Shown: positions 14,577 through 22,211 of the stretch, in pieces
Layout of the letters: each line of letters starts with the position of its first letter
Numbering within the stretch: the stretch's first letter is position 1
NCBI GenBank assembly: GCA_012729225.1
Contig: JAAYDO010000022.1
Coordinates: 1 to 32,997 of the forward strand
Direction: 5' to 3'
DNA: 32,997 nt
Source: Bacteroidales bacterium
Lineage (GTDB): Bacteria > Bacteroidota > Bacteroidia > Bacteroidales > Bacteroidaceae
The notes under the pieces: model-generated
What the model saw: only the letters and a program-made list of their open reading frames with translations
What the model was told of the DNA's origin: nothing
The model's database searches: none
Program-made: the position numbers and the translations under genes

Positions 14577-16247
14577 CTAAAATCTGTATTGTACTCTTCC
14601 TACCACAGCATTTCTGTTCACCTCTGAAGTACGGCAATTCAACAGGTCAAACATGTCGTGCCAGTCCAATCCCATATCCCAGTGCTTTCCCCATTGCTTT
14701 GATACTGTCAAGCAACCATATGCAGGTACTCCTGTCGCCTCTCTTCTGGGGTTCTTCTTGGTGAAAGCCACTAACTGCATACCCACTTGCCACTCCTCTG
14801 GCAGATACACCTTCGGGGCTATTCTTACCGATGCATAACCACCACTTTCAGCAGCATAAAAGTTCACTCCACCTGTCAGCATAGCGTTCACTCCGGCAAT
14901 ATCTGTGCGCAAGTAGGCTGAAACATTCATGTTTGCAAAATCTTCACCATCTTTCAGGTCTGTGTAGCTTGCTTCTGTCTGCACTGTCAGTTTCTTTCTG
15001 CTATACGCATAAGCCAGTTTGTATTGGTTAATATTTATTTCTTTCAGTTCGCCCCGTGTAATCGCCCATTCCTCATCACTCAGTGTTGTCTTTTTCTCAA
15101 ACAGGGCACCATAGGCAGGATTGATATATTTCTTATAGAAACCCACTTGCCACTGATGTTGCTGTTTGGGAACAAAGATAACGCACGCATTCATATTGTT
15201 GCTTGTGCGGTCGTGAGTCCTTTTGCCCTCGCCATCCATTCGCAGACCATAGTTGTAAAACACGATGCGTTCACCTGCTGTAAATCTCCACTTTTCCAGC
15301 GTGTAGGTGTATTGCAGATATAAGTCGTGGTTGGTTGCCCAATAGTCTTTGCCTGTTCTCTTCACATTTGTGCTTGCATAGTCACCCTCCACACCCAGCA
15401 TCATTGACAGGTTCTTCTTGATGAAAGGTGTGTTTAGTTCAGCTAACCACAAGGGTAGGTTAGTCCTTGTCATTTCATCGCTTGCATATTGATACCCACC
15501 CAATAAGAGCAATTCAGTGCCCATATCGTTGAAGGTATGGAAATATCTTGCCCTGCCCATATATTTCTGAGAGCCACGTGATGAGAAATCTTTCTCCACA
15601 TATTGTTGTGTAAAGTAAGTTAAAATCCTGTCTCTTTCACTTAGTCGGTTCGTCATGTGGAGCGTCAGATATTCCATATTCGCCTCTTTATAGCGGTAAG
15701 ACACATTGGCATATACCTCTGTTGCCTTGTTGCCCCATAGCATGTTGGCTGTGCCAATACCACTCATTTGCTTTCCACCCTCTGTATTGTGAATAGGTAT
15801 TTCCGCCTGTCCTTCCACAAAAGCATCCACACCTTCATACTTTCTCATGTTTATGTCTATCACACGTCCCATGCCTACAGTTCCTTTTGCCACACCTGTG
15901 TTGTCGCAGACCTGAATCTTCAGAATGTCTTTTGCCTTCATCTGGCTCAAGATTAGTCTTGTATCACCATTCATGGCACAATTGTCCAATCTCAAGTTAT
16001 ATCCCGAAATCAGGTCTTCATATCCAGCCGCCATTAGGTCTGGACACATAAGTAATATGTCCAGCAAGCTCTCTTCGCCAGTCAGTTTCATTCTCTGAGG
16101 ATAGATCATGGTTCTGTCTGCCTTGACTTCCACTATGGGCAAGTCTTCATCTACTGGCTCTTTCATTCCACTGCCAGTTCCTTTGGCCATTAGACTGAGA
16201 GGCCATAAAAAACACATTAAAATTATTGTCCACATAGATAGCAACAT
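14577..16247 (-). CDS. TonB-dependent-receptor-like outer membrane beta-barrel protein
   Basis: The protein has about 556 residues. A frame open back to 16334 starts upstream of a good promoter (16255-16286), so I chose ATG 16247; ATG 16235 is also possible. The N-terminus (MLLSMWTIILMCFLWPLSLMA) is a signal peptide. A short plug-like part follows (VEVKADRTMIYPQRMKLTGEESLLDILLMCPDL), resembling TonB-receptor plugs. The rest is alternating aromatic strands ending in the barrel signature VQYRF with a terminal Phe. At this length it is shorter than typical TonB receptors (700-1000) and has no carboxypeptidase-like N-terminal domain or visible TonB box. It may be a reduced receptor. It is 10 nt upstream of gltS. 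The substrate is unknown. Confidence 0.75.
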   Translation of the reverse strand: MLLSMWTIILMCFLWPLSLMAKGTGSGMKEPVDEDLPIVEVKADRTMIYPQRMKLTGEESLLDILLMCPDLMAAGYEDLISGYNLRLDNCAMNGDTRLILSQMKAKDILKIQVCDNTGVAKGTVGMGRVIDINMRKYEGVDAFVEGQAEIPIHNTEGGKQMSGIGTANMLWGNKATEVYANVSYRYKEANMEYLTLHMTNRLSERDRILTYFTQQYVEKDFSSRGSQKYMGRARYFHTFNDMGTELLLLGGYQYASDEMTRTNLPLWLAELNTPFIKKNLSMMLGVEGDYASTNVKRTGKDYWATNHDLYLQYTYTLEKWRFTAGERIVFYNYGLRMDGEGKRTHDRTSNNMNACVIFVPKQQHQWQVGFYKKYINPAYGALFEKKTTLSDEEWAITRGELKEININQYKLAYAYSRKKLTVQTEASYTDLKDGEDFANMNVSAYLRTDIAGVNAMLTGGVNFYAAESGGYASVRIAPKVYLPEEWQVGMQLVAFTKKNPRREATGVPAYGCLTVSKQWGKHWDMGLDWHDMFDLLNCRTSEVNRNAVVGRVQYRF

Positions 16248-16254
16248 TTTGTGG

Positions 16255-16286
16255 CAAAGATAAAATAAAAATGGTGAAACCACAAA
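16255..16286 (-). promoter_or_regulatory. Promoter TTTG-N20-TATCTTTG of the barrel-gltS unit
   Basis: On the minus strand a -33 TTTG (16286-16283) and a -7 TATCTTTG (16262-16255) are separated by exactly 20 nt, a full match to the Bacteroidetes consensus. It places transcription start at about 16250, so the barrel gene must start at 16247 or later, with a very short leader. Confidence 0.7.
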
Positions 16287-16475
16287 TAATCTCACCATTT
16301 TCCTTCTTTTTATTCCTTTTAGAACCTTGTCCAATCGTTTTTCCTTTTCATCTTCGCTATCTAAGTGTTGCTTCCAACAATCAATAAACGCTCACATCTC
16401 CATGCCTTATCGACAAGAAACAAAAGTGAAAAAGAATCCTTTACGGATAAACCCTCCCTCCCCATGCTTCTGCGA

Positions 16476-16519
16476 GCCTTCGAGATGCCTTCGAGATGCC
16501 TTCGAGACGGTTACGAGAT
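16476..16519. repeat. 11-bp tandem repeat, four units (GCCTTCGAGAT)
   Basis: Two perfect units, one with a single change and one diverged unit lie head to tail at 16476, 16487, 16498 and 16509. The period of one helical turn would put each unit on the same face of the DNA. No coding role is apparent. Confidence 0.7.
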
Positions 16520-16721
16520 AATTCCAGCACCTTTTTCATTGGTGGCATGAAGGGAAATGAAGACAGAAACATATGCGGGCATTCCATGCCAGAAATGTCT
16601 ATTTTGTGAATTTGTGGAAATGTGAACTTTCTAAAGTTATCACTATGACATAATCAAGAGTGATACTTCTGACGCTTGTCGAGAAGTGGCAGACGCTATC
16701 TCATACCTAATCGACTTTAAA

Positions 16722-17600
16722 CTATAAAAGAGTTGATTCTACAGCCCTAATATCCTCTATTGTTCCGTCAAAAGGTCCTGCGTGCTCCAGTTTCAGCGCA
16801 CACATGGCTGCTGCAAACTTTCCAGCCTCTTCATACCCTATGCCTTGACTCCTGCACCATAAATATCCTGTGCTATACGTGTCGCCACATCCTGTAGCAT
16901 CGACTATCTTGCGAGGGCGATAAGCAGGAATCTCATAGAACTGACCTTCTGCATAGATGAGTGATCCATTGCTACCTAATGTGATTACGACCTCTTTCAC
17001 ACCATATTCATTCAGTGCATATGCCACCTTGTGAGGATCACTATAAGGAGTGATTGCCTCCATCTCATGCTCATTCAGTTTCAGAATATCTGTGTGGGGT
17101 AAGACAGCCTCCATCTCTTTCCATCGGGTAGCCACAACCTCTTCGCCTATCACTTCACGCAGATAGCCTTGCACATCAATCGACACAATTCCTCTGCTCG
17201 ACAACTCCTTCACAAGTTCAAGAGAGAAGTCGTCAGCCAGCAATGAACCAAGATGATATATTTTAGCATCCAGTCCCTTCATTTCCTCCACGGTGAAAGG
17301 ATCTGCTTTTGCCAACACTCTTTGCTGGCGATTGTTGGCATTCTCTCCATATTTGTTTTCAAAGAACACCGTATGCTCACTATGGAAGCATGTCACATCA
17401 ATTCCCACACCTCTCAGTTTCTCAATCTCGCCCAGAGCATCATCACCAACTTTTGTCACAAGGTGAAAAGATACGTTGTGTGGCAATTTATTCATGCCAT
17501 GAGCCATATAATAAGCCGTACCTCCTGCCATACTTGCCGTAAGATGAGGTGTGATGATTTGATCATGAGTGATATGACCTATACAACATATATCTTTCAT
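16722..17600 (-). CDS. PfkB-family carbohydrate or nucleoside kinase
   Basis: This is a 292-residue ribokinase-fold protein. The substrate side shows GGTAYYMAHGMNKL near residue 26. The second PfkB signature DATGCGDTYSTGYL near the C-terminus contains the anion-hole GCGD and the catalytic aspartate. LKLNEHEM and VITLGSNGS are further family positions. These kinases transfer phosphate from ATP to sugars, nucleosides or related small molecules in the cytosol. The short lid region and the degenerate first signature do not point to a specific substrate; a ribokinase- or adenosine-kinase-like activity is equally possible. The gene stands alone on the minus strand, between repeats and the POT transporter terminator, with no obvious -7 box upstream. 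Confidence 0.88.
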   Translation of the reverse strand: MKDICCIGHITHDQIITPHLTASMAGGTAYYMAHGMNKLPHNVSFHLVTKVGDDALGEIEKLRGVGIDVTCFHSEHTVFFENKYGENANNRQQRVLAKADPFTVEEMKGLDAKIYHLGSLLADDFSLELVKELSSRGIVSIDVQGYLREVIGEEVVATRWKEMEAVLPHTDILKLNEHEMEAITPYSDPHKVAYALNEYGVKEVVITLGSNGSLIYAEGQFYEIPAYRPRKIVDATGCGDTYSTGYLWCRSQGIGYEEAGKFAAAMCALKLEHAGPFDGTIEDIRAVESTLL

Positions 17601-17722
17601 TGATGAATTTCTTGCTTTTTCGGTTTTACCAATTTAAATATGATCAGAAGAAAGAATATCACAGGGAGGCTTTTCCCTTTCATTTCTGATTTACTTATAA
17701 AGAAAGTATCTTTTTAATGAAA

Positions 17723-17755
17723 GATTGCGAGCCATTGTGATAAGGGCTCGCAATC
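17723..17755. terminator. Hairpin terminator between the POT transporter and PfkB genes
   Basis: GATTGCGAGCC (17723-17733) and GGCTCGCAATC (17745-17755) form a perfect 11-bp stem with an 11-nt loop. It lies 33 nt after the POT transporter stop on the minus strand. The U-tract on that strand is short and interrupted, so its termination strength is uncertain. Confidence 0.65.
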
Positions 17756-17788
17756 CTTTACTTAGAAGATATTTCATTCCTTCTCCAA

Positions 17789-19396
17789 CTATTCTACACC
17801 GTTCATCATCTTCTTGAGAAGAGGGTAGAGGGAGAAGAGGAGAAGTGATGCCACACCAGCCATAATGGCAAAGAGGACAAAGAAGTCTGTCAGGTTTGCT
17901 ACCTCATAACCCATAAAATAGTGAACAGGATCTGTTGCTGTGGGAAGAAGTGTAGCCAACTTGCCTGCGAGGATATTGCTGGCAGCATTACTCATGAACC
18001 AAACACCCATGAGAAGAGATGCAAGGTGAACAGGAGAAAGCTTATTGACCATAGAAAGACCAATAGGTGAGAGTGAGAGTTCACCAATCGTATGGATGAA
18101 ATAGAGAATGAAGAGCCACCACATAGATGCTTTCTGACCACCCTCAAGTCCACTTGTGCCATAAGCAATAACACAATAGCCGATTGCCAAGAGAAGAAGG
18201 CCGATAGCCTGCTTGATTGGTGATGCTGGCTCTATCTTTCGCTTAGCGAGAAATTCCCAAAGAGTAGCCATGACTGGAGCAAAGAGCACCACCACAATAG
18301 GGTTGATGGACTGAAACCAAGTGGTTGGCATCTCCCAAGAACCAACGGTGCGGTCTAACTGCTGGTCGGCAAAGATAGTGAGGGATGAGCCTGCTTGCTC
18401 AAACGCACTCCAGAAGAAGATGACGAACACTGCTATGATATAGATAACCCCAATACGTTGTTTCTCTATTTTAGTGAGCGAACGGTCTGTAATGATAAAT
18501 ACAGGAAGTGCGATGGATATAGCATAGATGGCTGCTGAAATGTAGTCGTTGAAGTTGTCCACTCCTATAGAGAATATAAAGAACAGAGCAATAGCACCGA
18601 GGAGACAGCCCCACATGCGGAGTGGTGAGTTCTTGACCTTTGGAGCGTTGTTGTGTTCTGCTGCTTCTGCAGCCTCCTTCTCCTTGACAAGTTCACTCTT
18701 AGATGGCGCAAGACCGATGTCAAGACCTTCAGGTGTTTTGAGATACTTGTTTTTACCAAGAATAAAGACGACAACAGACACGATCATGGCTATACCCGCA
18801 CAGAAGAATCCCCACTTGAAGACACCAGGATTCATCCAGTCGCCTGTGAACATACCACAGACAACTGGTGCAATGAGTGCGCCTGTGTTGATGCCCATAT
18901 AGAAAATGGTGAAGGCAGAGTCTTTTCTGTGGTCTTGTGGCTCATAGAGGTCGCCTACCATTGTAGAGATATTTGGCTTGAAGAAGCCGTTGCCAATGAT
19001 GAGGGCAGCAAGACCCGAAAACATGAGGATGAGGGCAAGACTATTGTCCACCTCCGGGTTGATAGTACCACCCATTGTTGGGTCGGTGAAGATGCTCTGT
19101 TGCACCACACATGCGGATGCAAACATTAAGAACTGCCCAATGCCCATGACAATAGCACCAAAGATGATACTACGGCGATTGCCCCAATAACGGTCGGCAA
19201 TATATCCACCGAGGAGTGGGGTGAGATAGACAAGACCAGTGTAAGAGCCATAAATCTGGCTGGCATCAGCACTATTGAAGAAGGCTGCCACGAGATAGAG
19301 AACGAAAAGGGCGCGCATGCCATAGTAACTGAAGCGCTCTGCCATCTCTGTGACAAAAAGAAGGTATAAACCTTTTGGATGACCTTTCTGTGACAT
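17789..19396 (-). CDS. Proton-dependent oligopeptide transporter (POT/PTR2 family)
   Basis: This is a 535-residue inner-membrane carrier of the major facilitator type with 12-14 predicted helices. The POT signature is complete at the first helix (TEMAERFSYYGMRA, the ExxERFxYYG motif that couples proton and peptide), and the second signature FTIFYMGINTGALIAP is present. A charged cytoplasmic loop (SKSELVKEKEAAEAAEHNN) separates the helical bundles. POT carriers bring in di- and tripeptides with protons, suiting a peptide-using gut or oral Bacteroidales. The start lies 40 nt after the yidC stop on the same strand, so it is probably the second gene of a yidC transcript. Peptide specificity cannot be read from sequence. 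Confidence 0.95.
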   Translation of the reverse strand: MSQKGHPKGLYLLFVTEMAERFSYYGMRALFVLYLVAAFFNSADASQIYGSYTGLVYLTPLLGGYIADRYWGNRRSIIFGAIVMGIGQFLMFASACVVQQSIFTDPTMGGTINPEVDNSLALILMFSGLAALIIGNGFFKPNISTMVGDLYEPQDHRKDSAFTIFYMGINTGALIAPVVCGMFTGDWMNPGVFKWGFFCAGIAMIVSVVVFILGKNKYLKTPEGLDIGLAPSKSELVKEKEAAEAAEHNNAPKVKNSPLRMWGCLLGAIALFFIFSIGVDNFNDYISAAIYAISIALPVFIITDRSLTKIEKQRIGVIYIIAVFVIFFWSAFEQAGSSLTIFADQQLDRTVGSWEMPTTWFQSINPIVVVLFAPVMATLWEFLAKRKIEPASPIKQAIGLLLLAIGYCVIAYGTSGLEGGQKASMWWLFILYFIHTIGELSLSPIGLSMVNKLSPVHLASLLMGVWFMSNAASNILAGKLATLLPTATDPVHYFMGYEVANLTDFFVLFAIMAGVASLLLFSLYPLLKKMMNGVE

Positions 19397-19436
19397 AATT
19401 AAAAAGTAAGTTTAATCCTTTAATATTAGTAATACA

Positions 19437-21332
19437 TTATTTATTATTCTTGTTTTGCTGTTCCTGCTGCTGACGGAGAATCTCCATCTGCTTTTCCTGC
19501 ATAGCCTGAAGGCGACCCATAATGCTGGAGGTCTTCTTCTTGTCGTTGGTGTCAATCTTGCGAGCAGCATGACGCTTCTCCAGTTTCTCAAGAAGTTTAG
19601 CATCGTCGGTAGTCTTACGTAAGAACCACATCATGAGGATGGAAACGAGACCAGAGAAGAAGTAGTACCAGTTGAGACCTGCACTATAGCTGTTGAAAGA
19701 GAAGAAGAAGATAACTGGCATGAGGTAGGTCATCCACTTCATCATCCCCATCTGCTGTTGCTGTTCTGGGGTCATGGCATACTGCTGTTGCTTCTGAGTG
19801 ATGATAGAGTTGAACACCGTAGATACACACCAAAGCACACAGAAGAGGGAGAGGTGATCACCAATACCCCAAATGTTGAATCCCCAATTGATGATGTCAT
19901 CATAGGTAGATAGGTCGTCAGCCCAAAGGAAAGACTGACCGCGCAACTCAATGTAGTTAGGGATGAAGTTGAAGAGGGCAATCCAGATAGGCATCTGAAT
20001 AAGCATGGGGAGACAACCGCCCATTGGGCTCACACCATATTCGCTATAGAGTTTCATGACTTCCTGCTGCTTGAGCATCGCATCTTCCTTCTTAGGATAT
20101 TTTGCGTTGATTTCGTCCATCTTTGGACGGAGCACACGCATATTGGCAGAAGAGATGTAAGACTTCTTCATGAGTGGGAACAAGAAGAACTTAACGATAA
20201 GGGTGAGGAGTGCAAGCACAATACCCATGTTGAGACCAAGTCCTGAGAGGAAGTCGAAAGCATAAAGGAACACAAAACGGTTAATCCACTTGATGATGGG
20301 CCAGCCCATATATACGAGCGACTGGAGATCCAGATCATCGCCTGAAGCAAGCATCTCTTCATTAGCCTTCAGTGTTGAGAACTTGTTAGGACCAAGATAA
20401 AAGTGGAAACTAGTTGGCTGAACGCCCTTAGTGTCAAAGTCTGCTGAGAATGCCGTCTTATAGGTCTTGAGATAGCCAGAGCCTTTTTCAAGCTGGGTTG
20501 ATGACATTTTGCTGACACTGACAGGCTGGTCGGCAATAAGTACCTGACTGAAGAACTGAGTCTTGTAGGTAATCCATTTGACTTTCTCATCAAACTCATC
20601 TTCTTCTTCATCTCCGCCACTGGTGGAAAGTTCGTGAGTATCACCCGCCACATCACGGTATGTGACAGTGGAATAACGTGTTTCAAAGTCGTAACCCTTC
20701 TCCTGTTGCTTCATGTTCTCAGTCCACTCCATCTGCATAGACTTCGTTGTGGAAGAGAAGAAACCCTCAAGACCGTTAGCCTTCACATCCATGTCAAGAA
20801 GGTAAGAATTAGGCTTGAGAGAGTAGGAAATGTCCAGTGAGCCACCTGCAACAGGGAGATGCATGGTGACACTATTCTTTGTCACGTCGGTTGGGCGGAA
20901 GAAGAGCTCATGGGTCACAATATTGGCTGTTTTCCCATCAAGCATCAGACTCATGTTCTGGTCATAACCGTCAAAGAGCACCACATTTCCTCCATGAAGA
21001 CTCTTGTAGGTGCTGTCTTTGAGTTCCACCTTCTGCAGTTGCCCACCCTTGTTGGTGAGTGTGACACGAAGGAGTTCATTCTCAATGACAGTGGTTGCCA
21101 CTTTGCCCTGTCTTGCCTCAAAGAGTGGATTGAGTGTGTCGGCTTTCTCTTCAGCCTTCTTCTCCTGTTCTTTCAGGCGATTCTTGGCCTCTTTTTGCGC
21201 TTCGATATTAGCAATAGAATCGAGTTGCGCCTGTTCTTCCATCTGGTTTCCACGGGCATAATTCTCATACGCCATAAATCCGAAAACCACTAATCCCATA
21301 AGCACGAAGGCTGTGAGCGTGTTCTTATTCAT
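19437..21332 (-). CDS. yidC: Membrane protein insertase YidC
   Basis: This is a 631-residue protein, the usual length for Bacteroidetes YidC. It has an N-terminal signal-anchor (TLTAFVLMGLVVFGFMAYENYA), a large periplasmic beta-sandwich domain (about residues 60-340), then the conserved five-helix insertase core (KFFLFPLMKKSYISSANMRVLRPKMDEINAKYP and GGCLPMLIQMPIWIALFNFI). The tail is rich in Gln, Lys and Asn. YidC inserts membrane proteins alone or with SecYEG and is essential in most bacteria, so this gene marks core chromosome. In many Bacteroidales it follows pyrG; here it is first on its strand and divergent from the DUF1573 gene. A -7 box lies 66 nt upstream. Confidence 0.97.
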   Translation of the reverse strand: MNKNTLTAFVLMGLVVFGFMAYENYARGNQMEEQAQLDSIANIEAQKEAKNRLKEQEKKAEEKADTLNPLFEARQGKVATTVIENELLRVTLTNKGGQLQKVELKDSTYKSLHGGNVVLFDGYDQNMSLMLDGKTANIVTHELFFRPTDVTKNSVTMHLPVAGGSLDISYSLKPNSYLLDMDVKANGLEGFFSSTTKSMQMEWTENMKQQEKGYDFETRYSTVTYRDVAGDTHELSTSGGDEEEDEFDEKVKWITYKTQFFSQVLIADQPVSVSKMSSTQLEKGSGYLKTYKTAFSADFDTKGVQPTSFHFYLGPNKFSTLKANEEMLASGDDLDLQSLVYMGWPIIKWINRFVFLYAFDFLSGLGLNMGIVLALLTLIVKFFLFPLMKKSYISSANMRVLRPKMDEINAKYPKKEDAMLKQQEVMKLYSEYGVSPMGGCLPMLIQMPIWIALFNFIPNYIELRGQSFLWADDLSTYDDIINWGFNIWGIGDHLSLFCVLWCVSTVFNSIITQKQQQYAMTPEQQQQMGMMKWMTYLMPVIFFFSFNSYSAGLNWYYFFSGLVSILMMWFLRKTTDDAKLLEKLEKRHAARKIDTNDKKKTSSIMGRLQAMQEKQMEILRQQQEQQNKNNK

Positions 21333-21397
21333 TTTTTATCGTTTAGTTATTCTATTCTTAATCTTAAGTTAGAGTCTTAAATAATACAAAATTCGTG

Positions 21398-21405
21398 CAA
21401 AGATA
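21398..21405 (-). promoter_or_regulatory. -7 box (TATCTTTG) upstream of yidC
   Basis: Minus-strand TATCTTTG is an exact TAnnTTTG match 66 nt before the yidC start. No good -33 element is visible. The same octamer appears on the other strand at 21450-21457, making a divergent promoter pair. Confidence 0.5.
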
Positions 21406-21449
21406 GTGAAAAAAACGGAGACGGAAGGGATATTTGTAGCAGAAATACC

Positions 21450-21457
21450 TATCTTTG
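21450..21457 (+). promoter_or_regulatory. -7 box (TATCTTTG) of the DUF1573 gene
   Basis: TATCTTTG at 21450-21457 matches the -7 consensus and lies 28 nt before the ATG at 21486. The nearest TTTG upstream (21433-21436) is too close for a standard -33, so only the -7 half is well supported. Confidence 0.5.
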
Positions 21458-21485
21458 CATTAGAATTTAATAAAAGATAAGATTT

Positions 21486-21911
21486 ATGAAGACTAAATTC
21501 ATTTTATTTCTTGCTTTGTTCACACTTGCCCTTGGTGTGCAGGCTAAGAAGTATCCTGAAATCAAATTCGAGAAGACTATTGTTGATTTCGGTAAGTTCT
21601 CAATGGATGATGCTATCAGAAAATGTACTTTTAAGTTCACCAATACAGGCGACGCCAAACTGGTGATCACGGCTGTGCACGTGTCATGCGGCTGCACTGT
21701 GGCTGACTATCCGAAAGACTTCATCGCTCCAGGTGCCAGCGGAGAGATTACTGTGACATACGATGGCAGCAACAAGATGCCAGGAAGATTCAGAAGAAAC
21801 ATACAGGTTTTCACCAACTGCAAGGAGGATATGGTAAGAATCTTTATCCAAGGCGACATGACCGATGTGCCTGTGACAAAGAAAGCTAAACCTGCTAAAG
21901 CCAAAGAGTAG
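21486..21911 (+). CDS. Secreted DUF1573 protein
   Basis: The protein has 141 residues. The N-terminus MKTKFILFLALFTLALGVQA is a signal peptide cleaved around residue 20. The remainder is one DUF1573 immunoglobulin-like domain (about residues 25-125) with the family marks DFGKF, FKFTNTGDAKLVI, the cysteine pair in VSCGCT and GRFRRNIQVFTN. The lysine-rich tail (KKAKPAKAKE) is unusual but common in small envelope proteins of this phylum. DUF1573 proteins are abundant in Bacteroidetes periplasm or surface and have no settled function. It has its own promoter, divergent from yidC, and is followed by two tandem terminators, so it is probably a single-gene unit. Confidence 0.93.
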   Translation: MKTKFILFLALFTLALGVQAKKYPEIKFEKTIVDFGKFSMDDAIRKCTFKFTNTGDAKLVITAVHVSCGCTVADYPKDFIAPGASGEITVTYDGSNKMPGRFRRNIQVFTNCKEDMVRIFIQGDMTDVPVTKKAKPAKAKE

Positions 21912-21934
21912 GGGAATACTCTTCTTAGAAGCAC

Positions 21935-21984
21935 AAACGATGACCGTTTTCTGAAACAAGAAAAATGGTCATCGTTTTGTCTTA
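21935..21984 (+). terminator. First of two tandem terminators after the DUF1573 gene
   Basis: AAACGATGACC (21935-21945) pairs with GGTCATCGTTT (21967-21977). The inner bases TTTTC and GAAAA extend the stem, and the 3' side runs into TTGTCTT. It lies 24 nt after the stop codon. Confidence 0.75.
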
Positions 21985-21996
21985 AATAGGAACAAG

Positions 21997-22043
21997 CGAT
22001 GGTCTCATGCGGTTGCAATACTGCTATGAGACCATCGTTTTAT
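21997..22043. terminator. Second tandem terminator, 12-bp perfect stem
   Basis: CGATGGTCTCAT (21997-22008) and ATGAGACCATCG (22026-22037) are exact complements with a 17-nt loop, followed by TTTTATAAAA. The second arm ends in ACCATCGTTTT, close to the GGTCATCGTTTT of the first hairpin. The 22044-22106 stretch beyond holds no gene. Confidence 0.75.
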
Positions 22044-22106
22044 AAAAATAAGAGACTATATGTGACTTTTTTTGTCCGAAAGTTTTTTTATAAGAAAAAT
22101 GATTAC

Positions 22107-22114
22107 TACCTTTG
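22107..22114 (+). promoter_or_regulatory. -7 box (TACCTTTG) of the SSS symporter gene
   Basis: TACCTTTG matches TAnnTTTG exactly. Transcription would start near 22119, giving a leader of about 90 nt that contains a small inverted repeat (TTAGACC against GGTCTTA, 22123-22139, one mismatch). A T-tract lies at the -33 position, without a clean TTTG. Confidence 0.5.
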
Positions 22115-22211
22115 TGGCATGCTTAGACCAGTGGTCTTACGCTTATTTGATATAAAATAGGAAAAGAGAACCTTCCTTAAACAGTGATCATAATAACAAG
22201 TACTCGCCCTA

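Larger units (their letters stand above)
16248..16721. other. Intergenic region: promoter of the barrel gene and an 11-bp tandem repeat
   Basis: No gene is apparent in this stretch. It contains the divergent-side promoter at 16255-16286 and the short tandem repeat at 16476-16519. The plus-strand open frames at 16327-16521 and 16365-16550 look like artefacts of this repeat-bearing DNA. From 16520 to 16721 nothing distinctive is seen. Confidence 0.6.

Noticed and set aside
14570-16521. Several plus-strand frames opposite the barrel gene
   Set aside because: They are antisense shadows of a well-supported minus-strand gene and have no recognisable domains or promoters.
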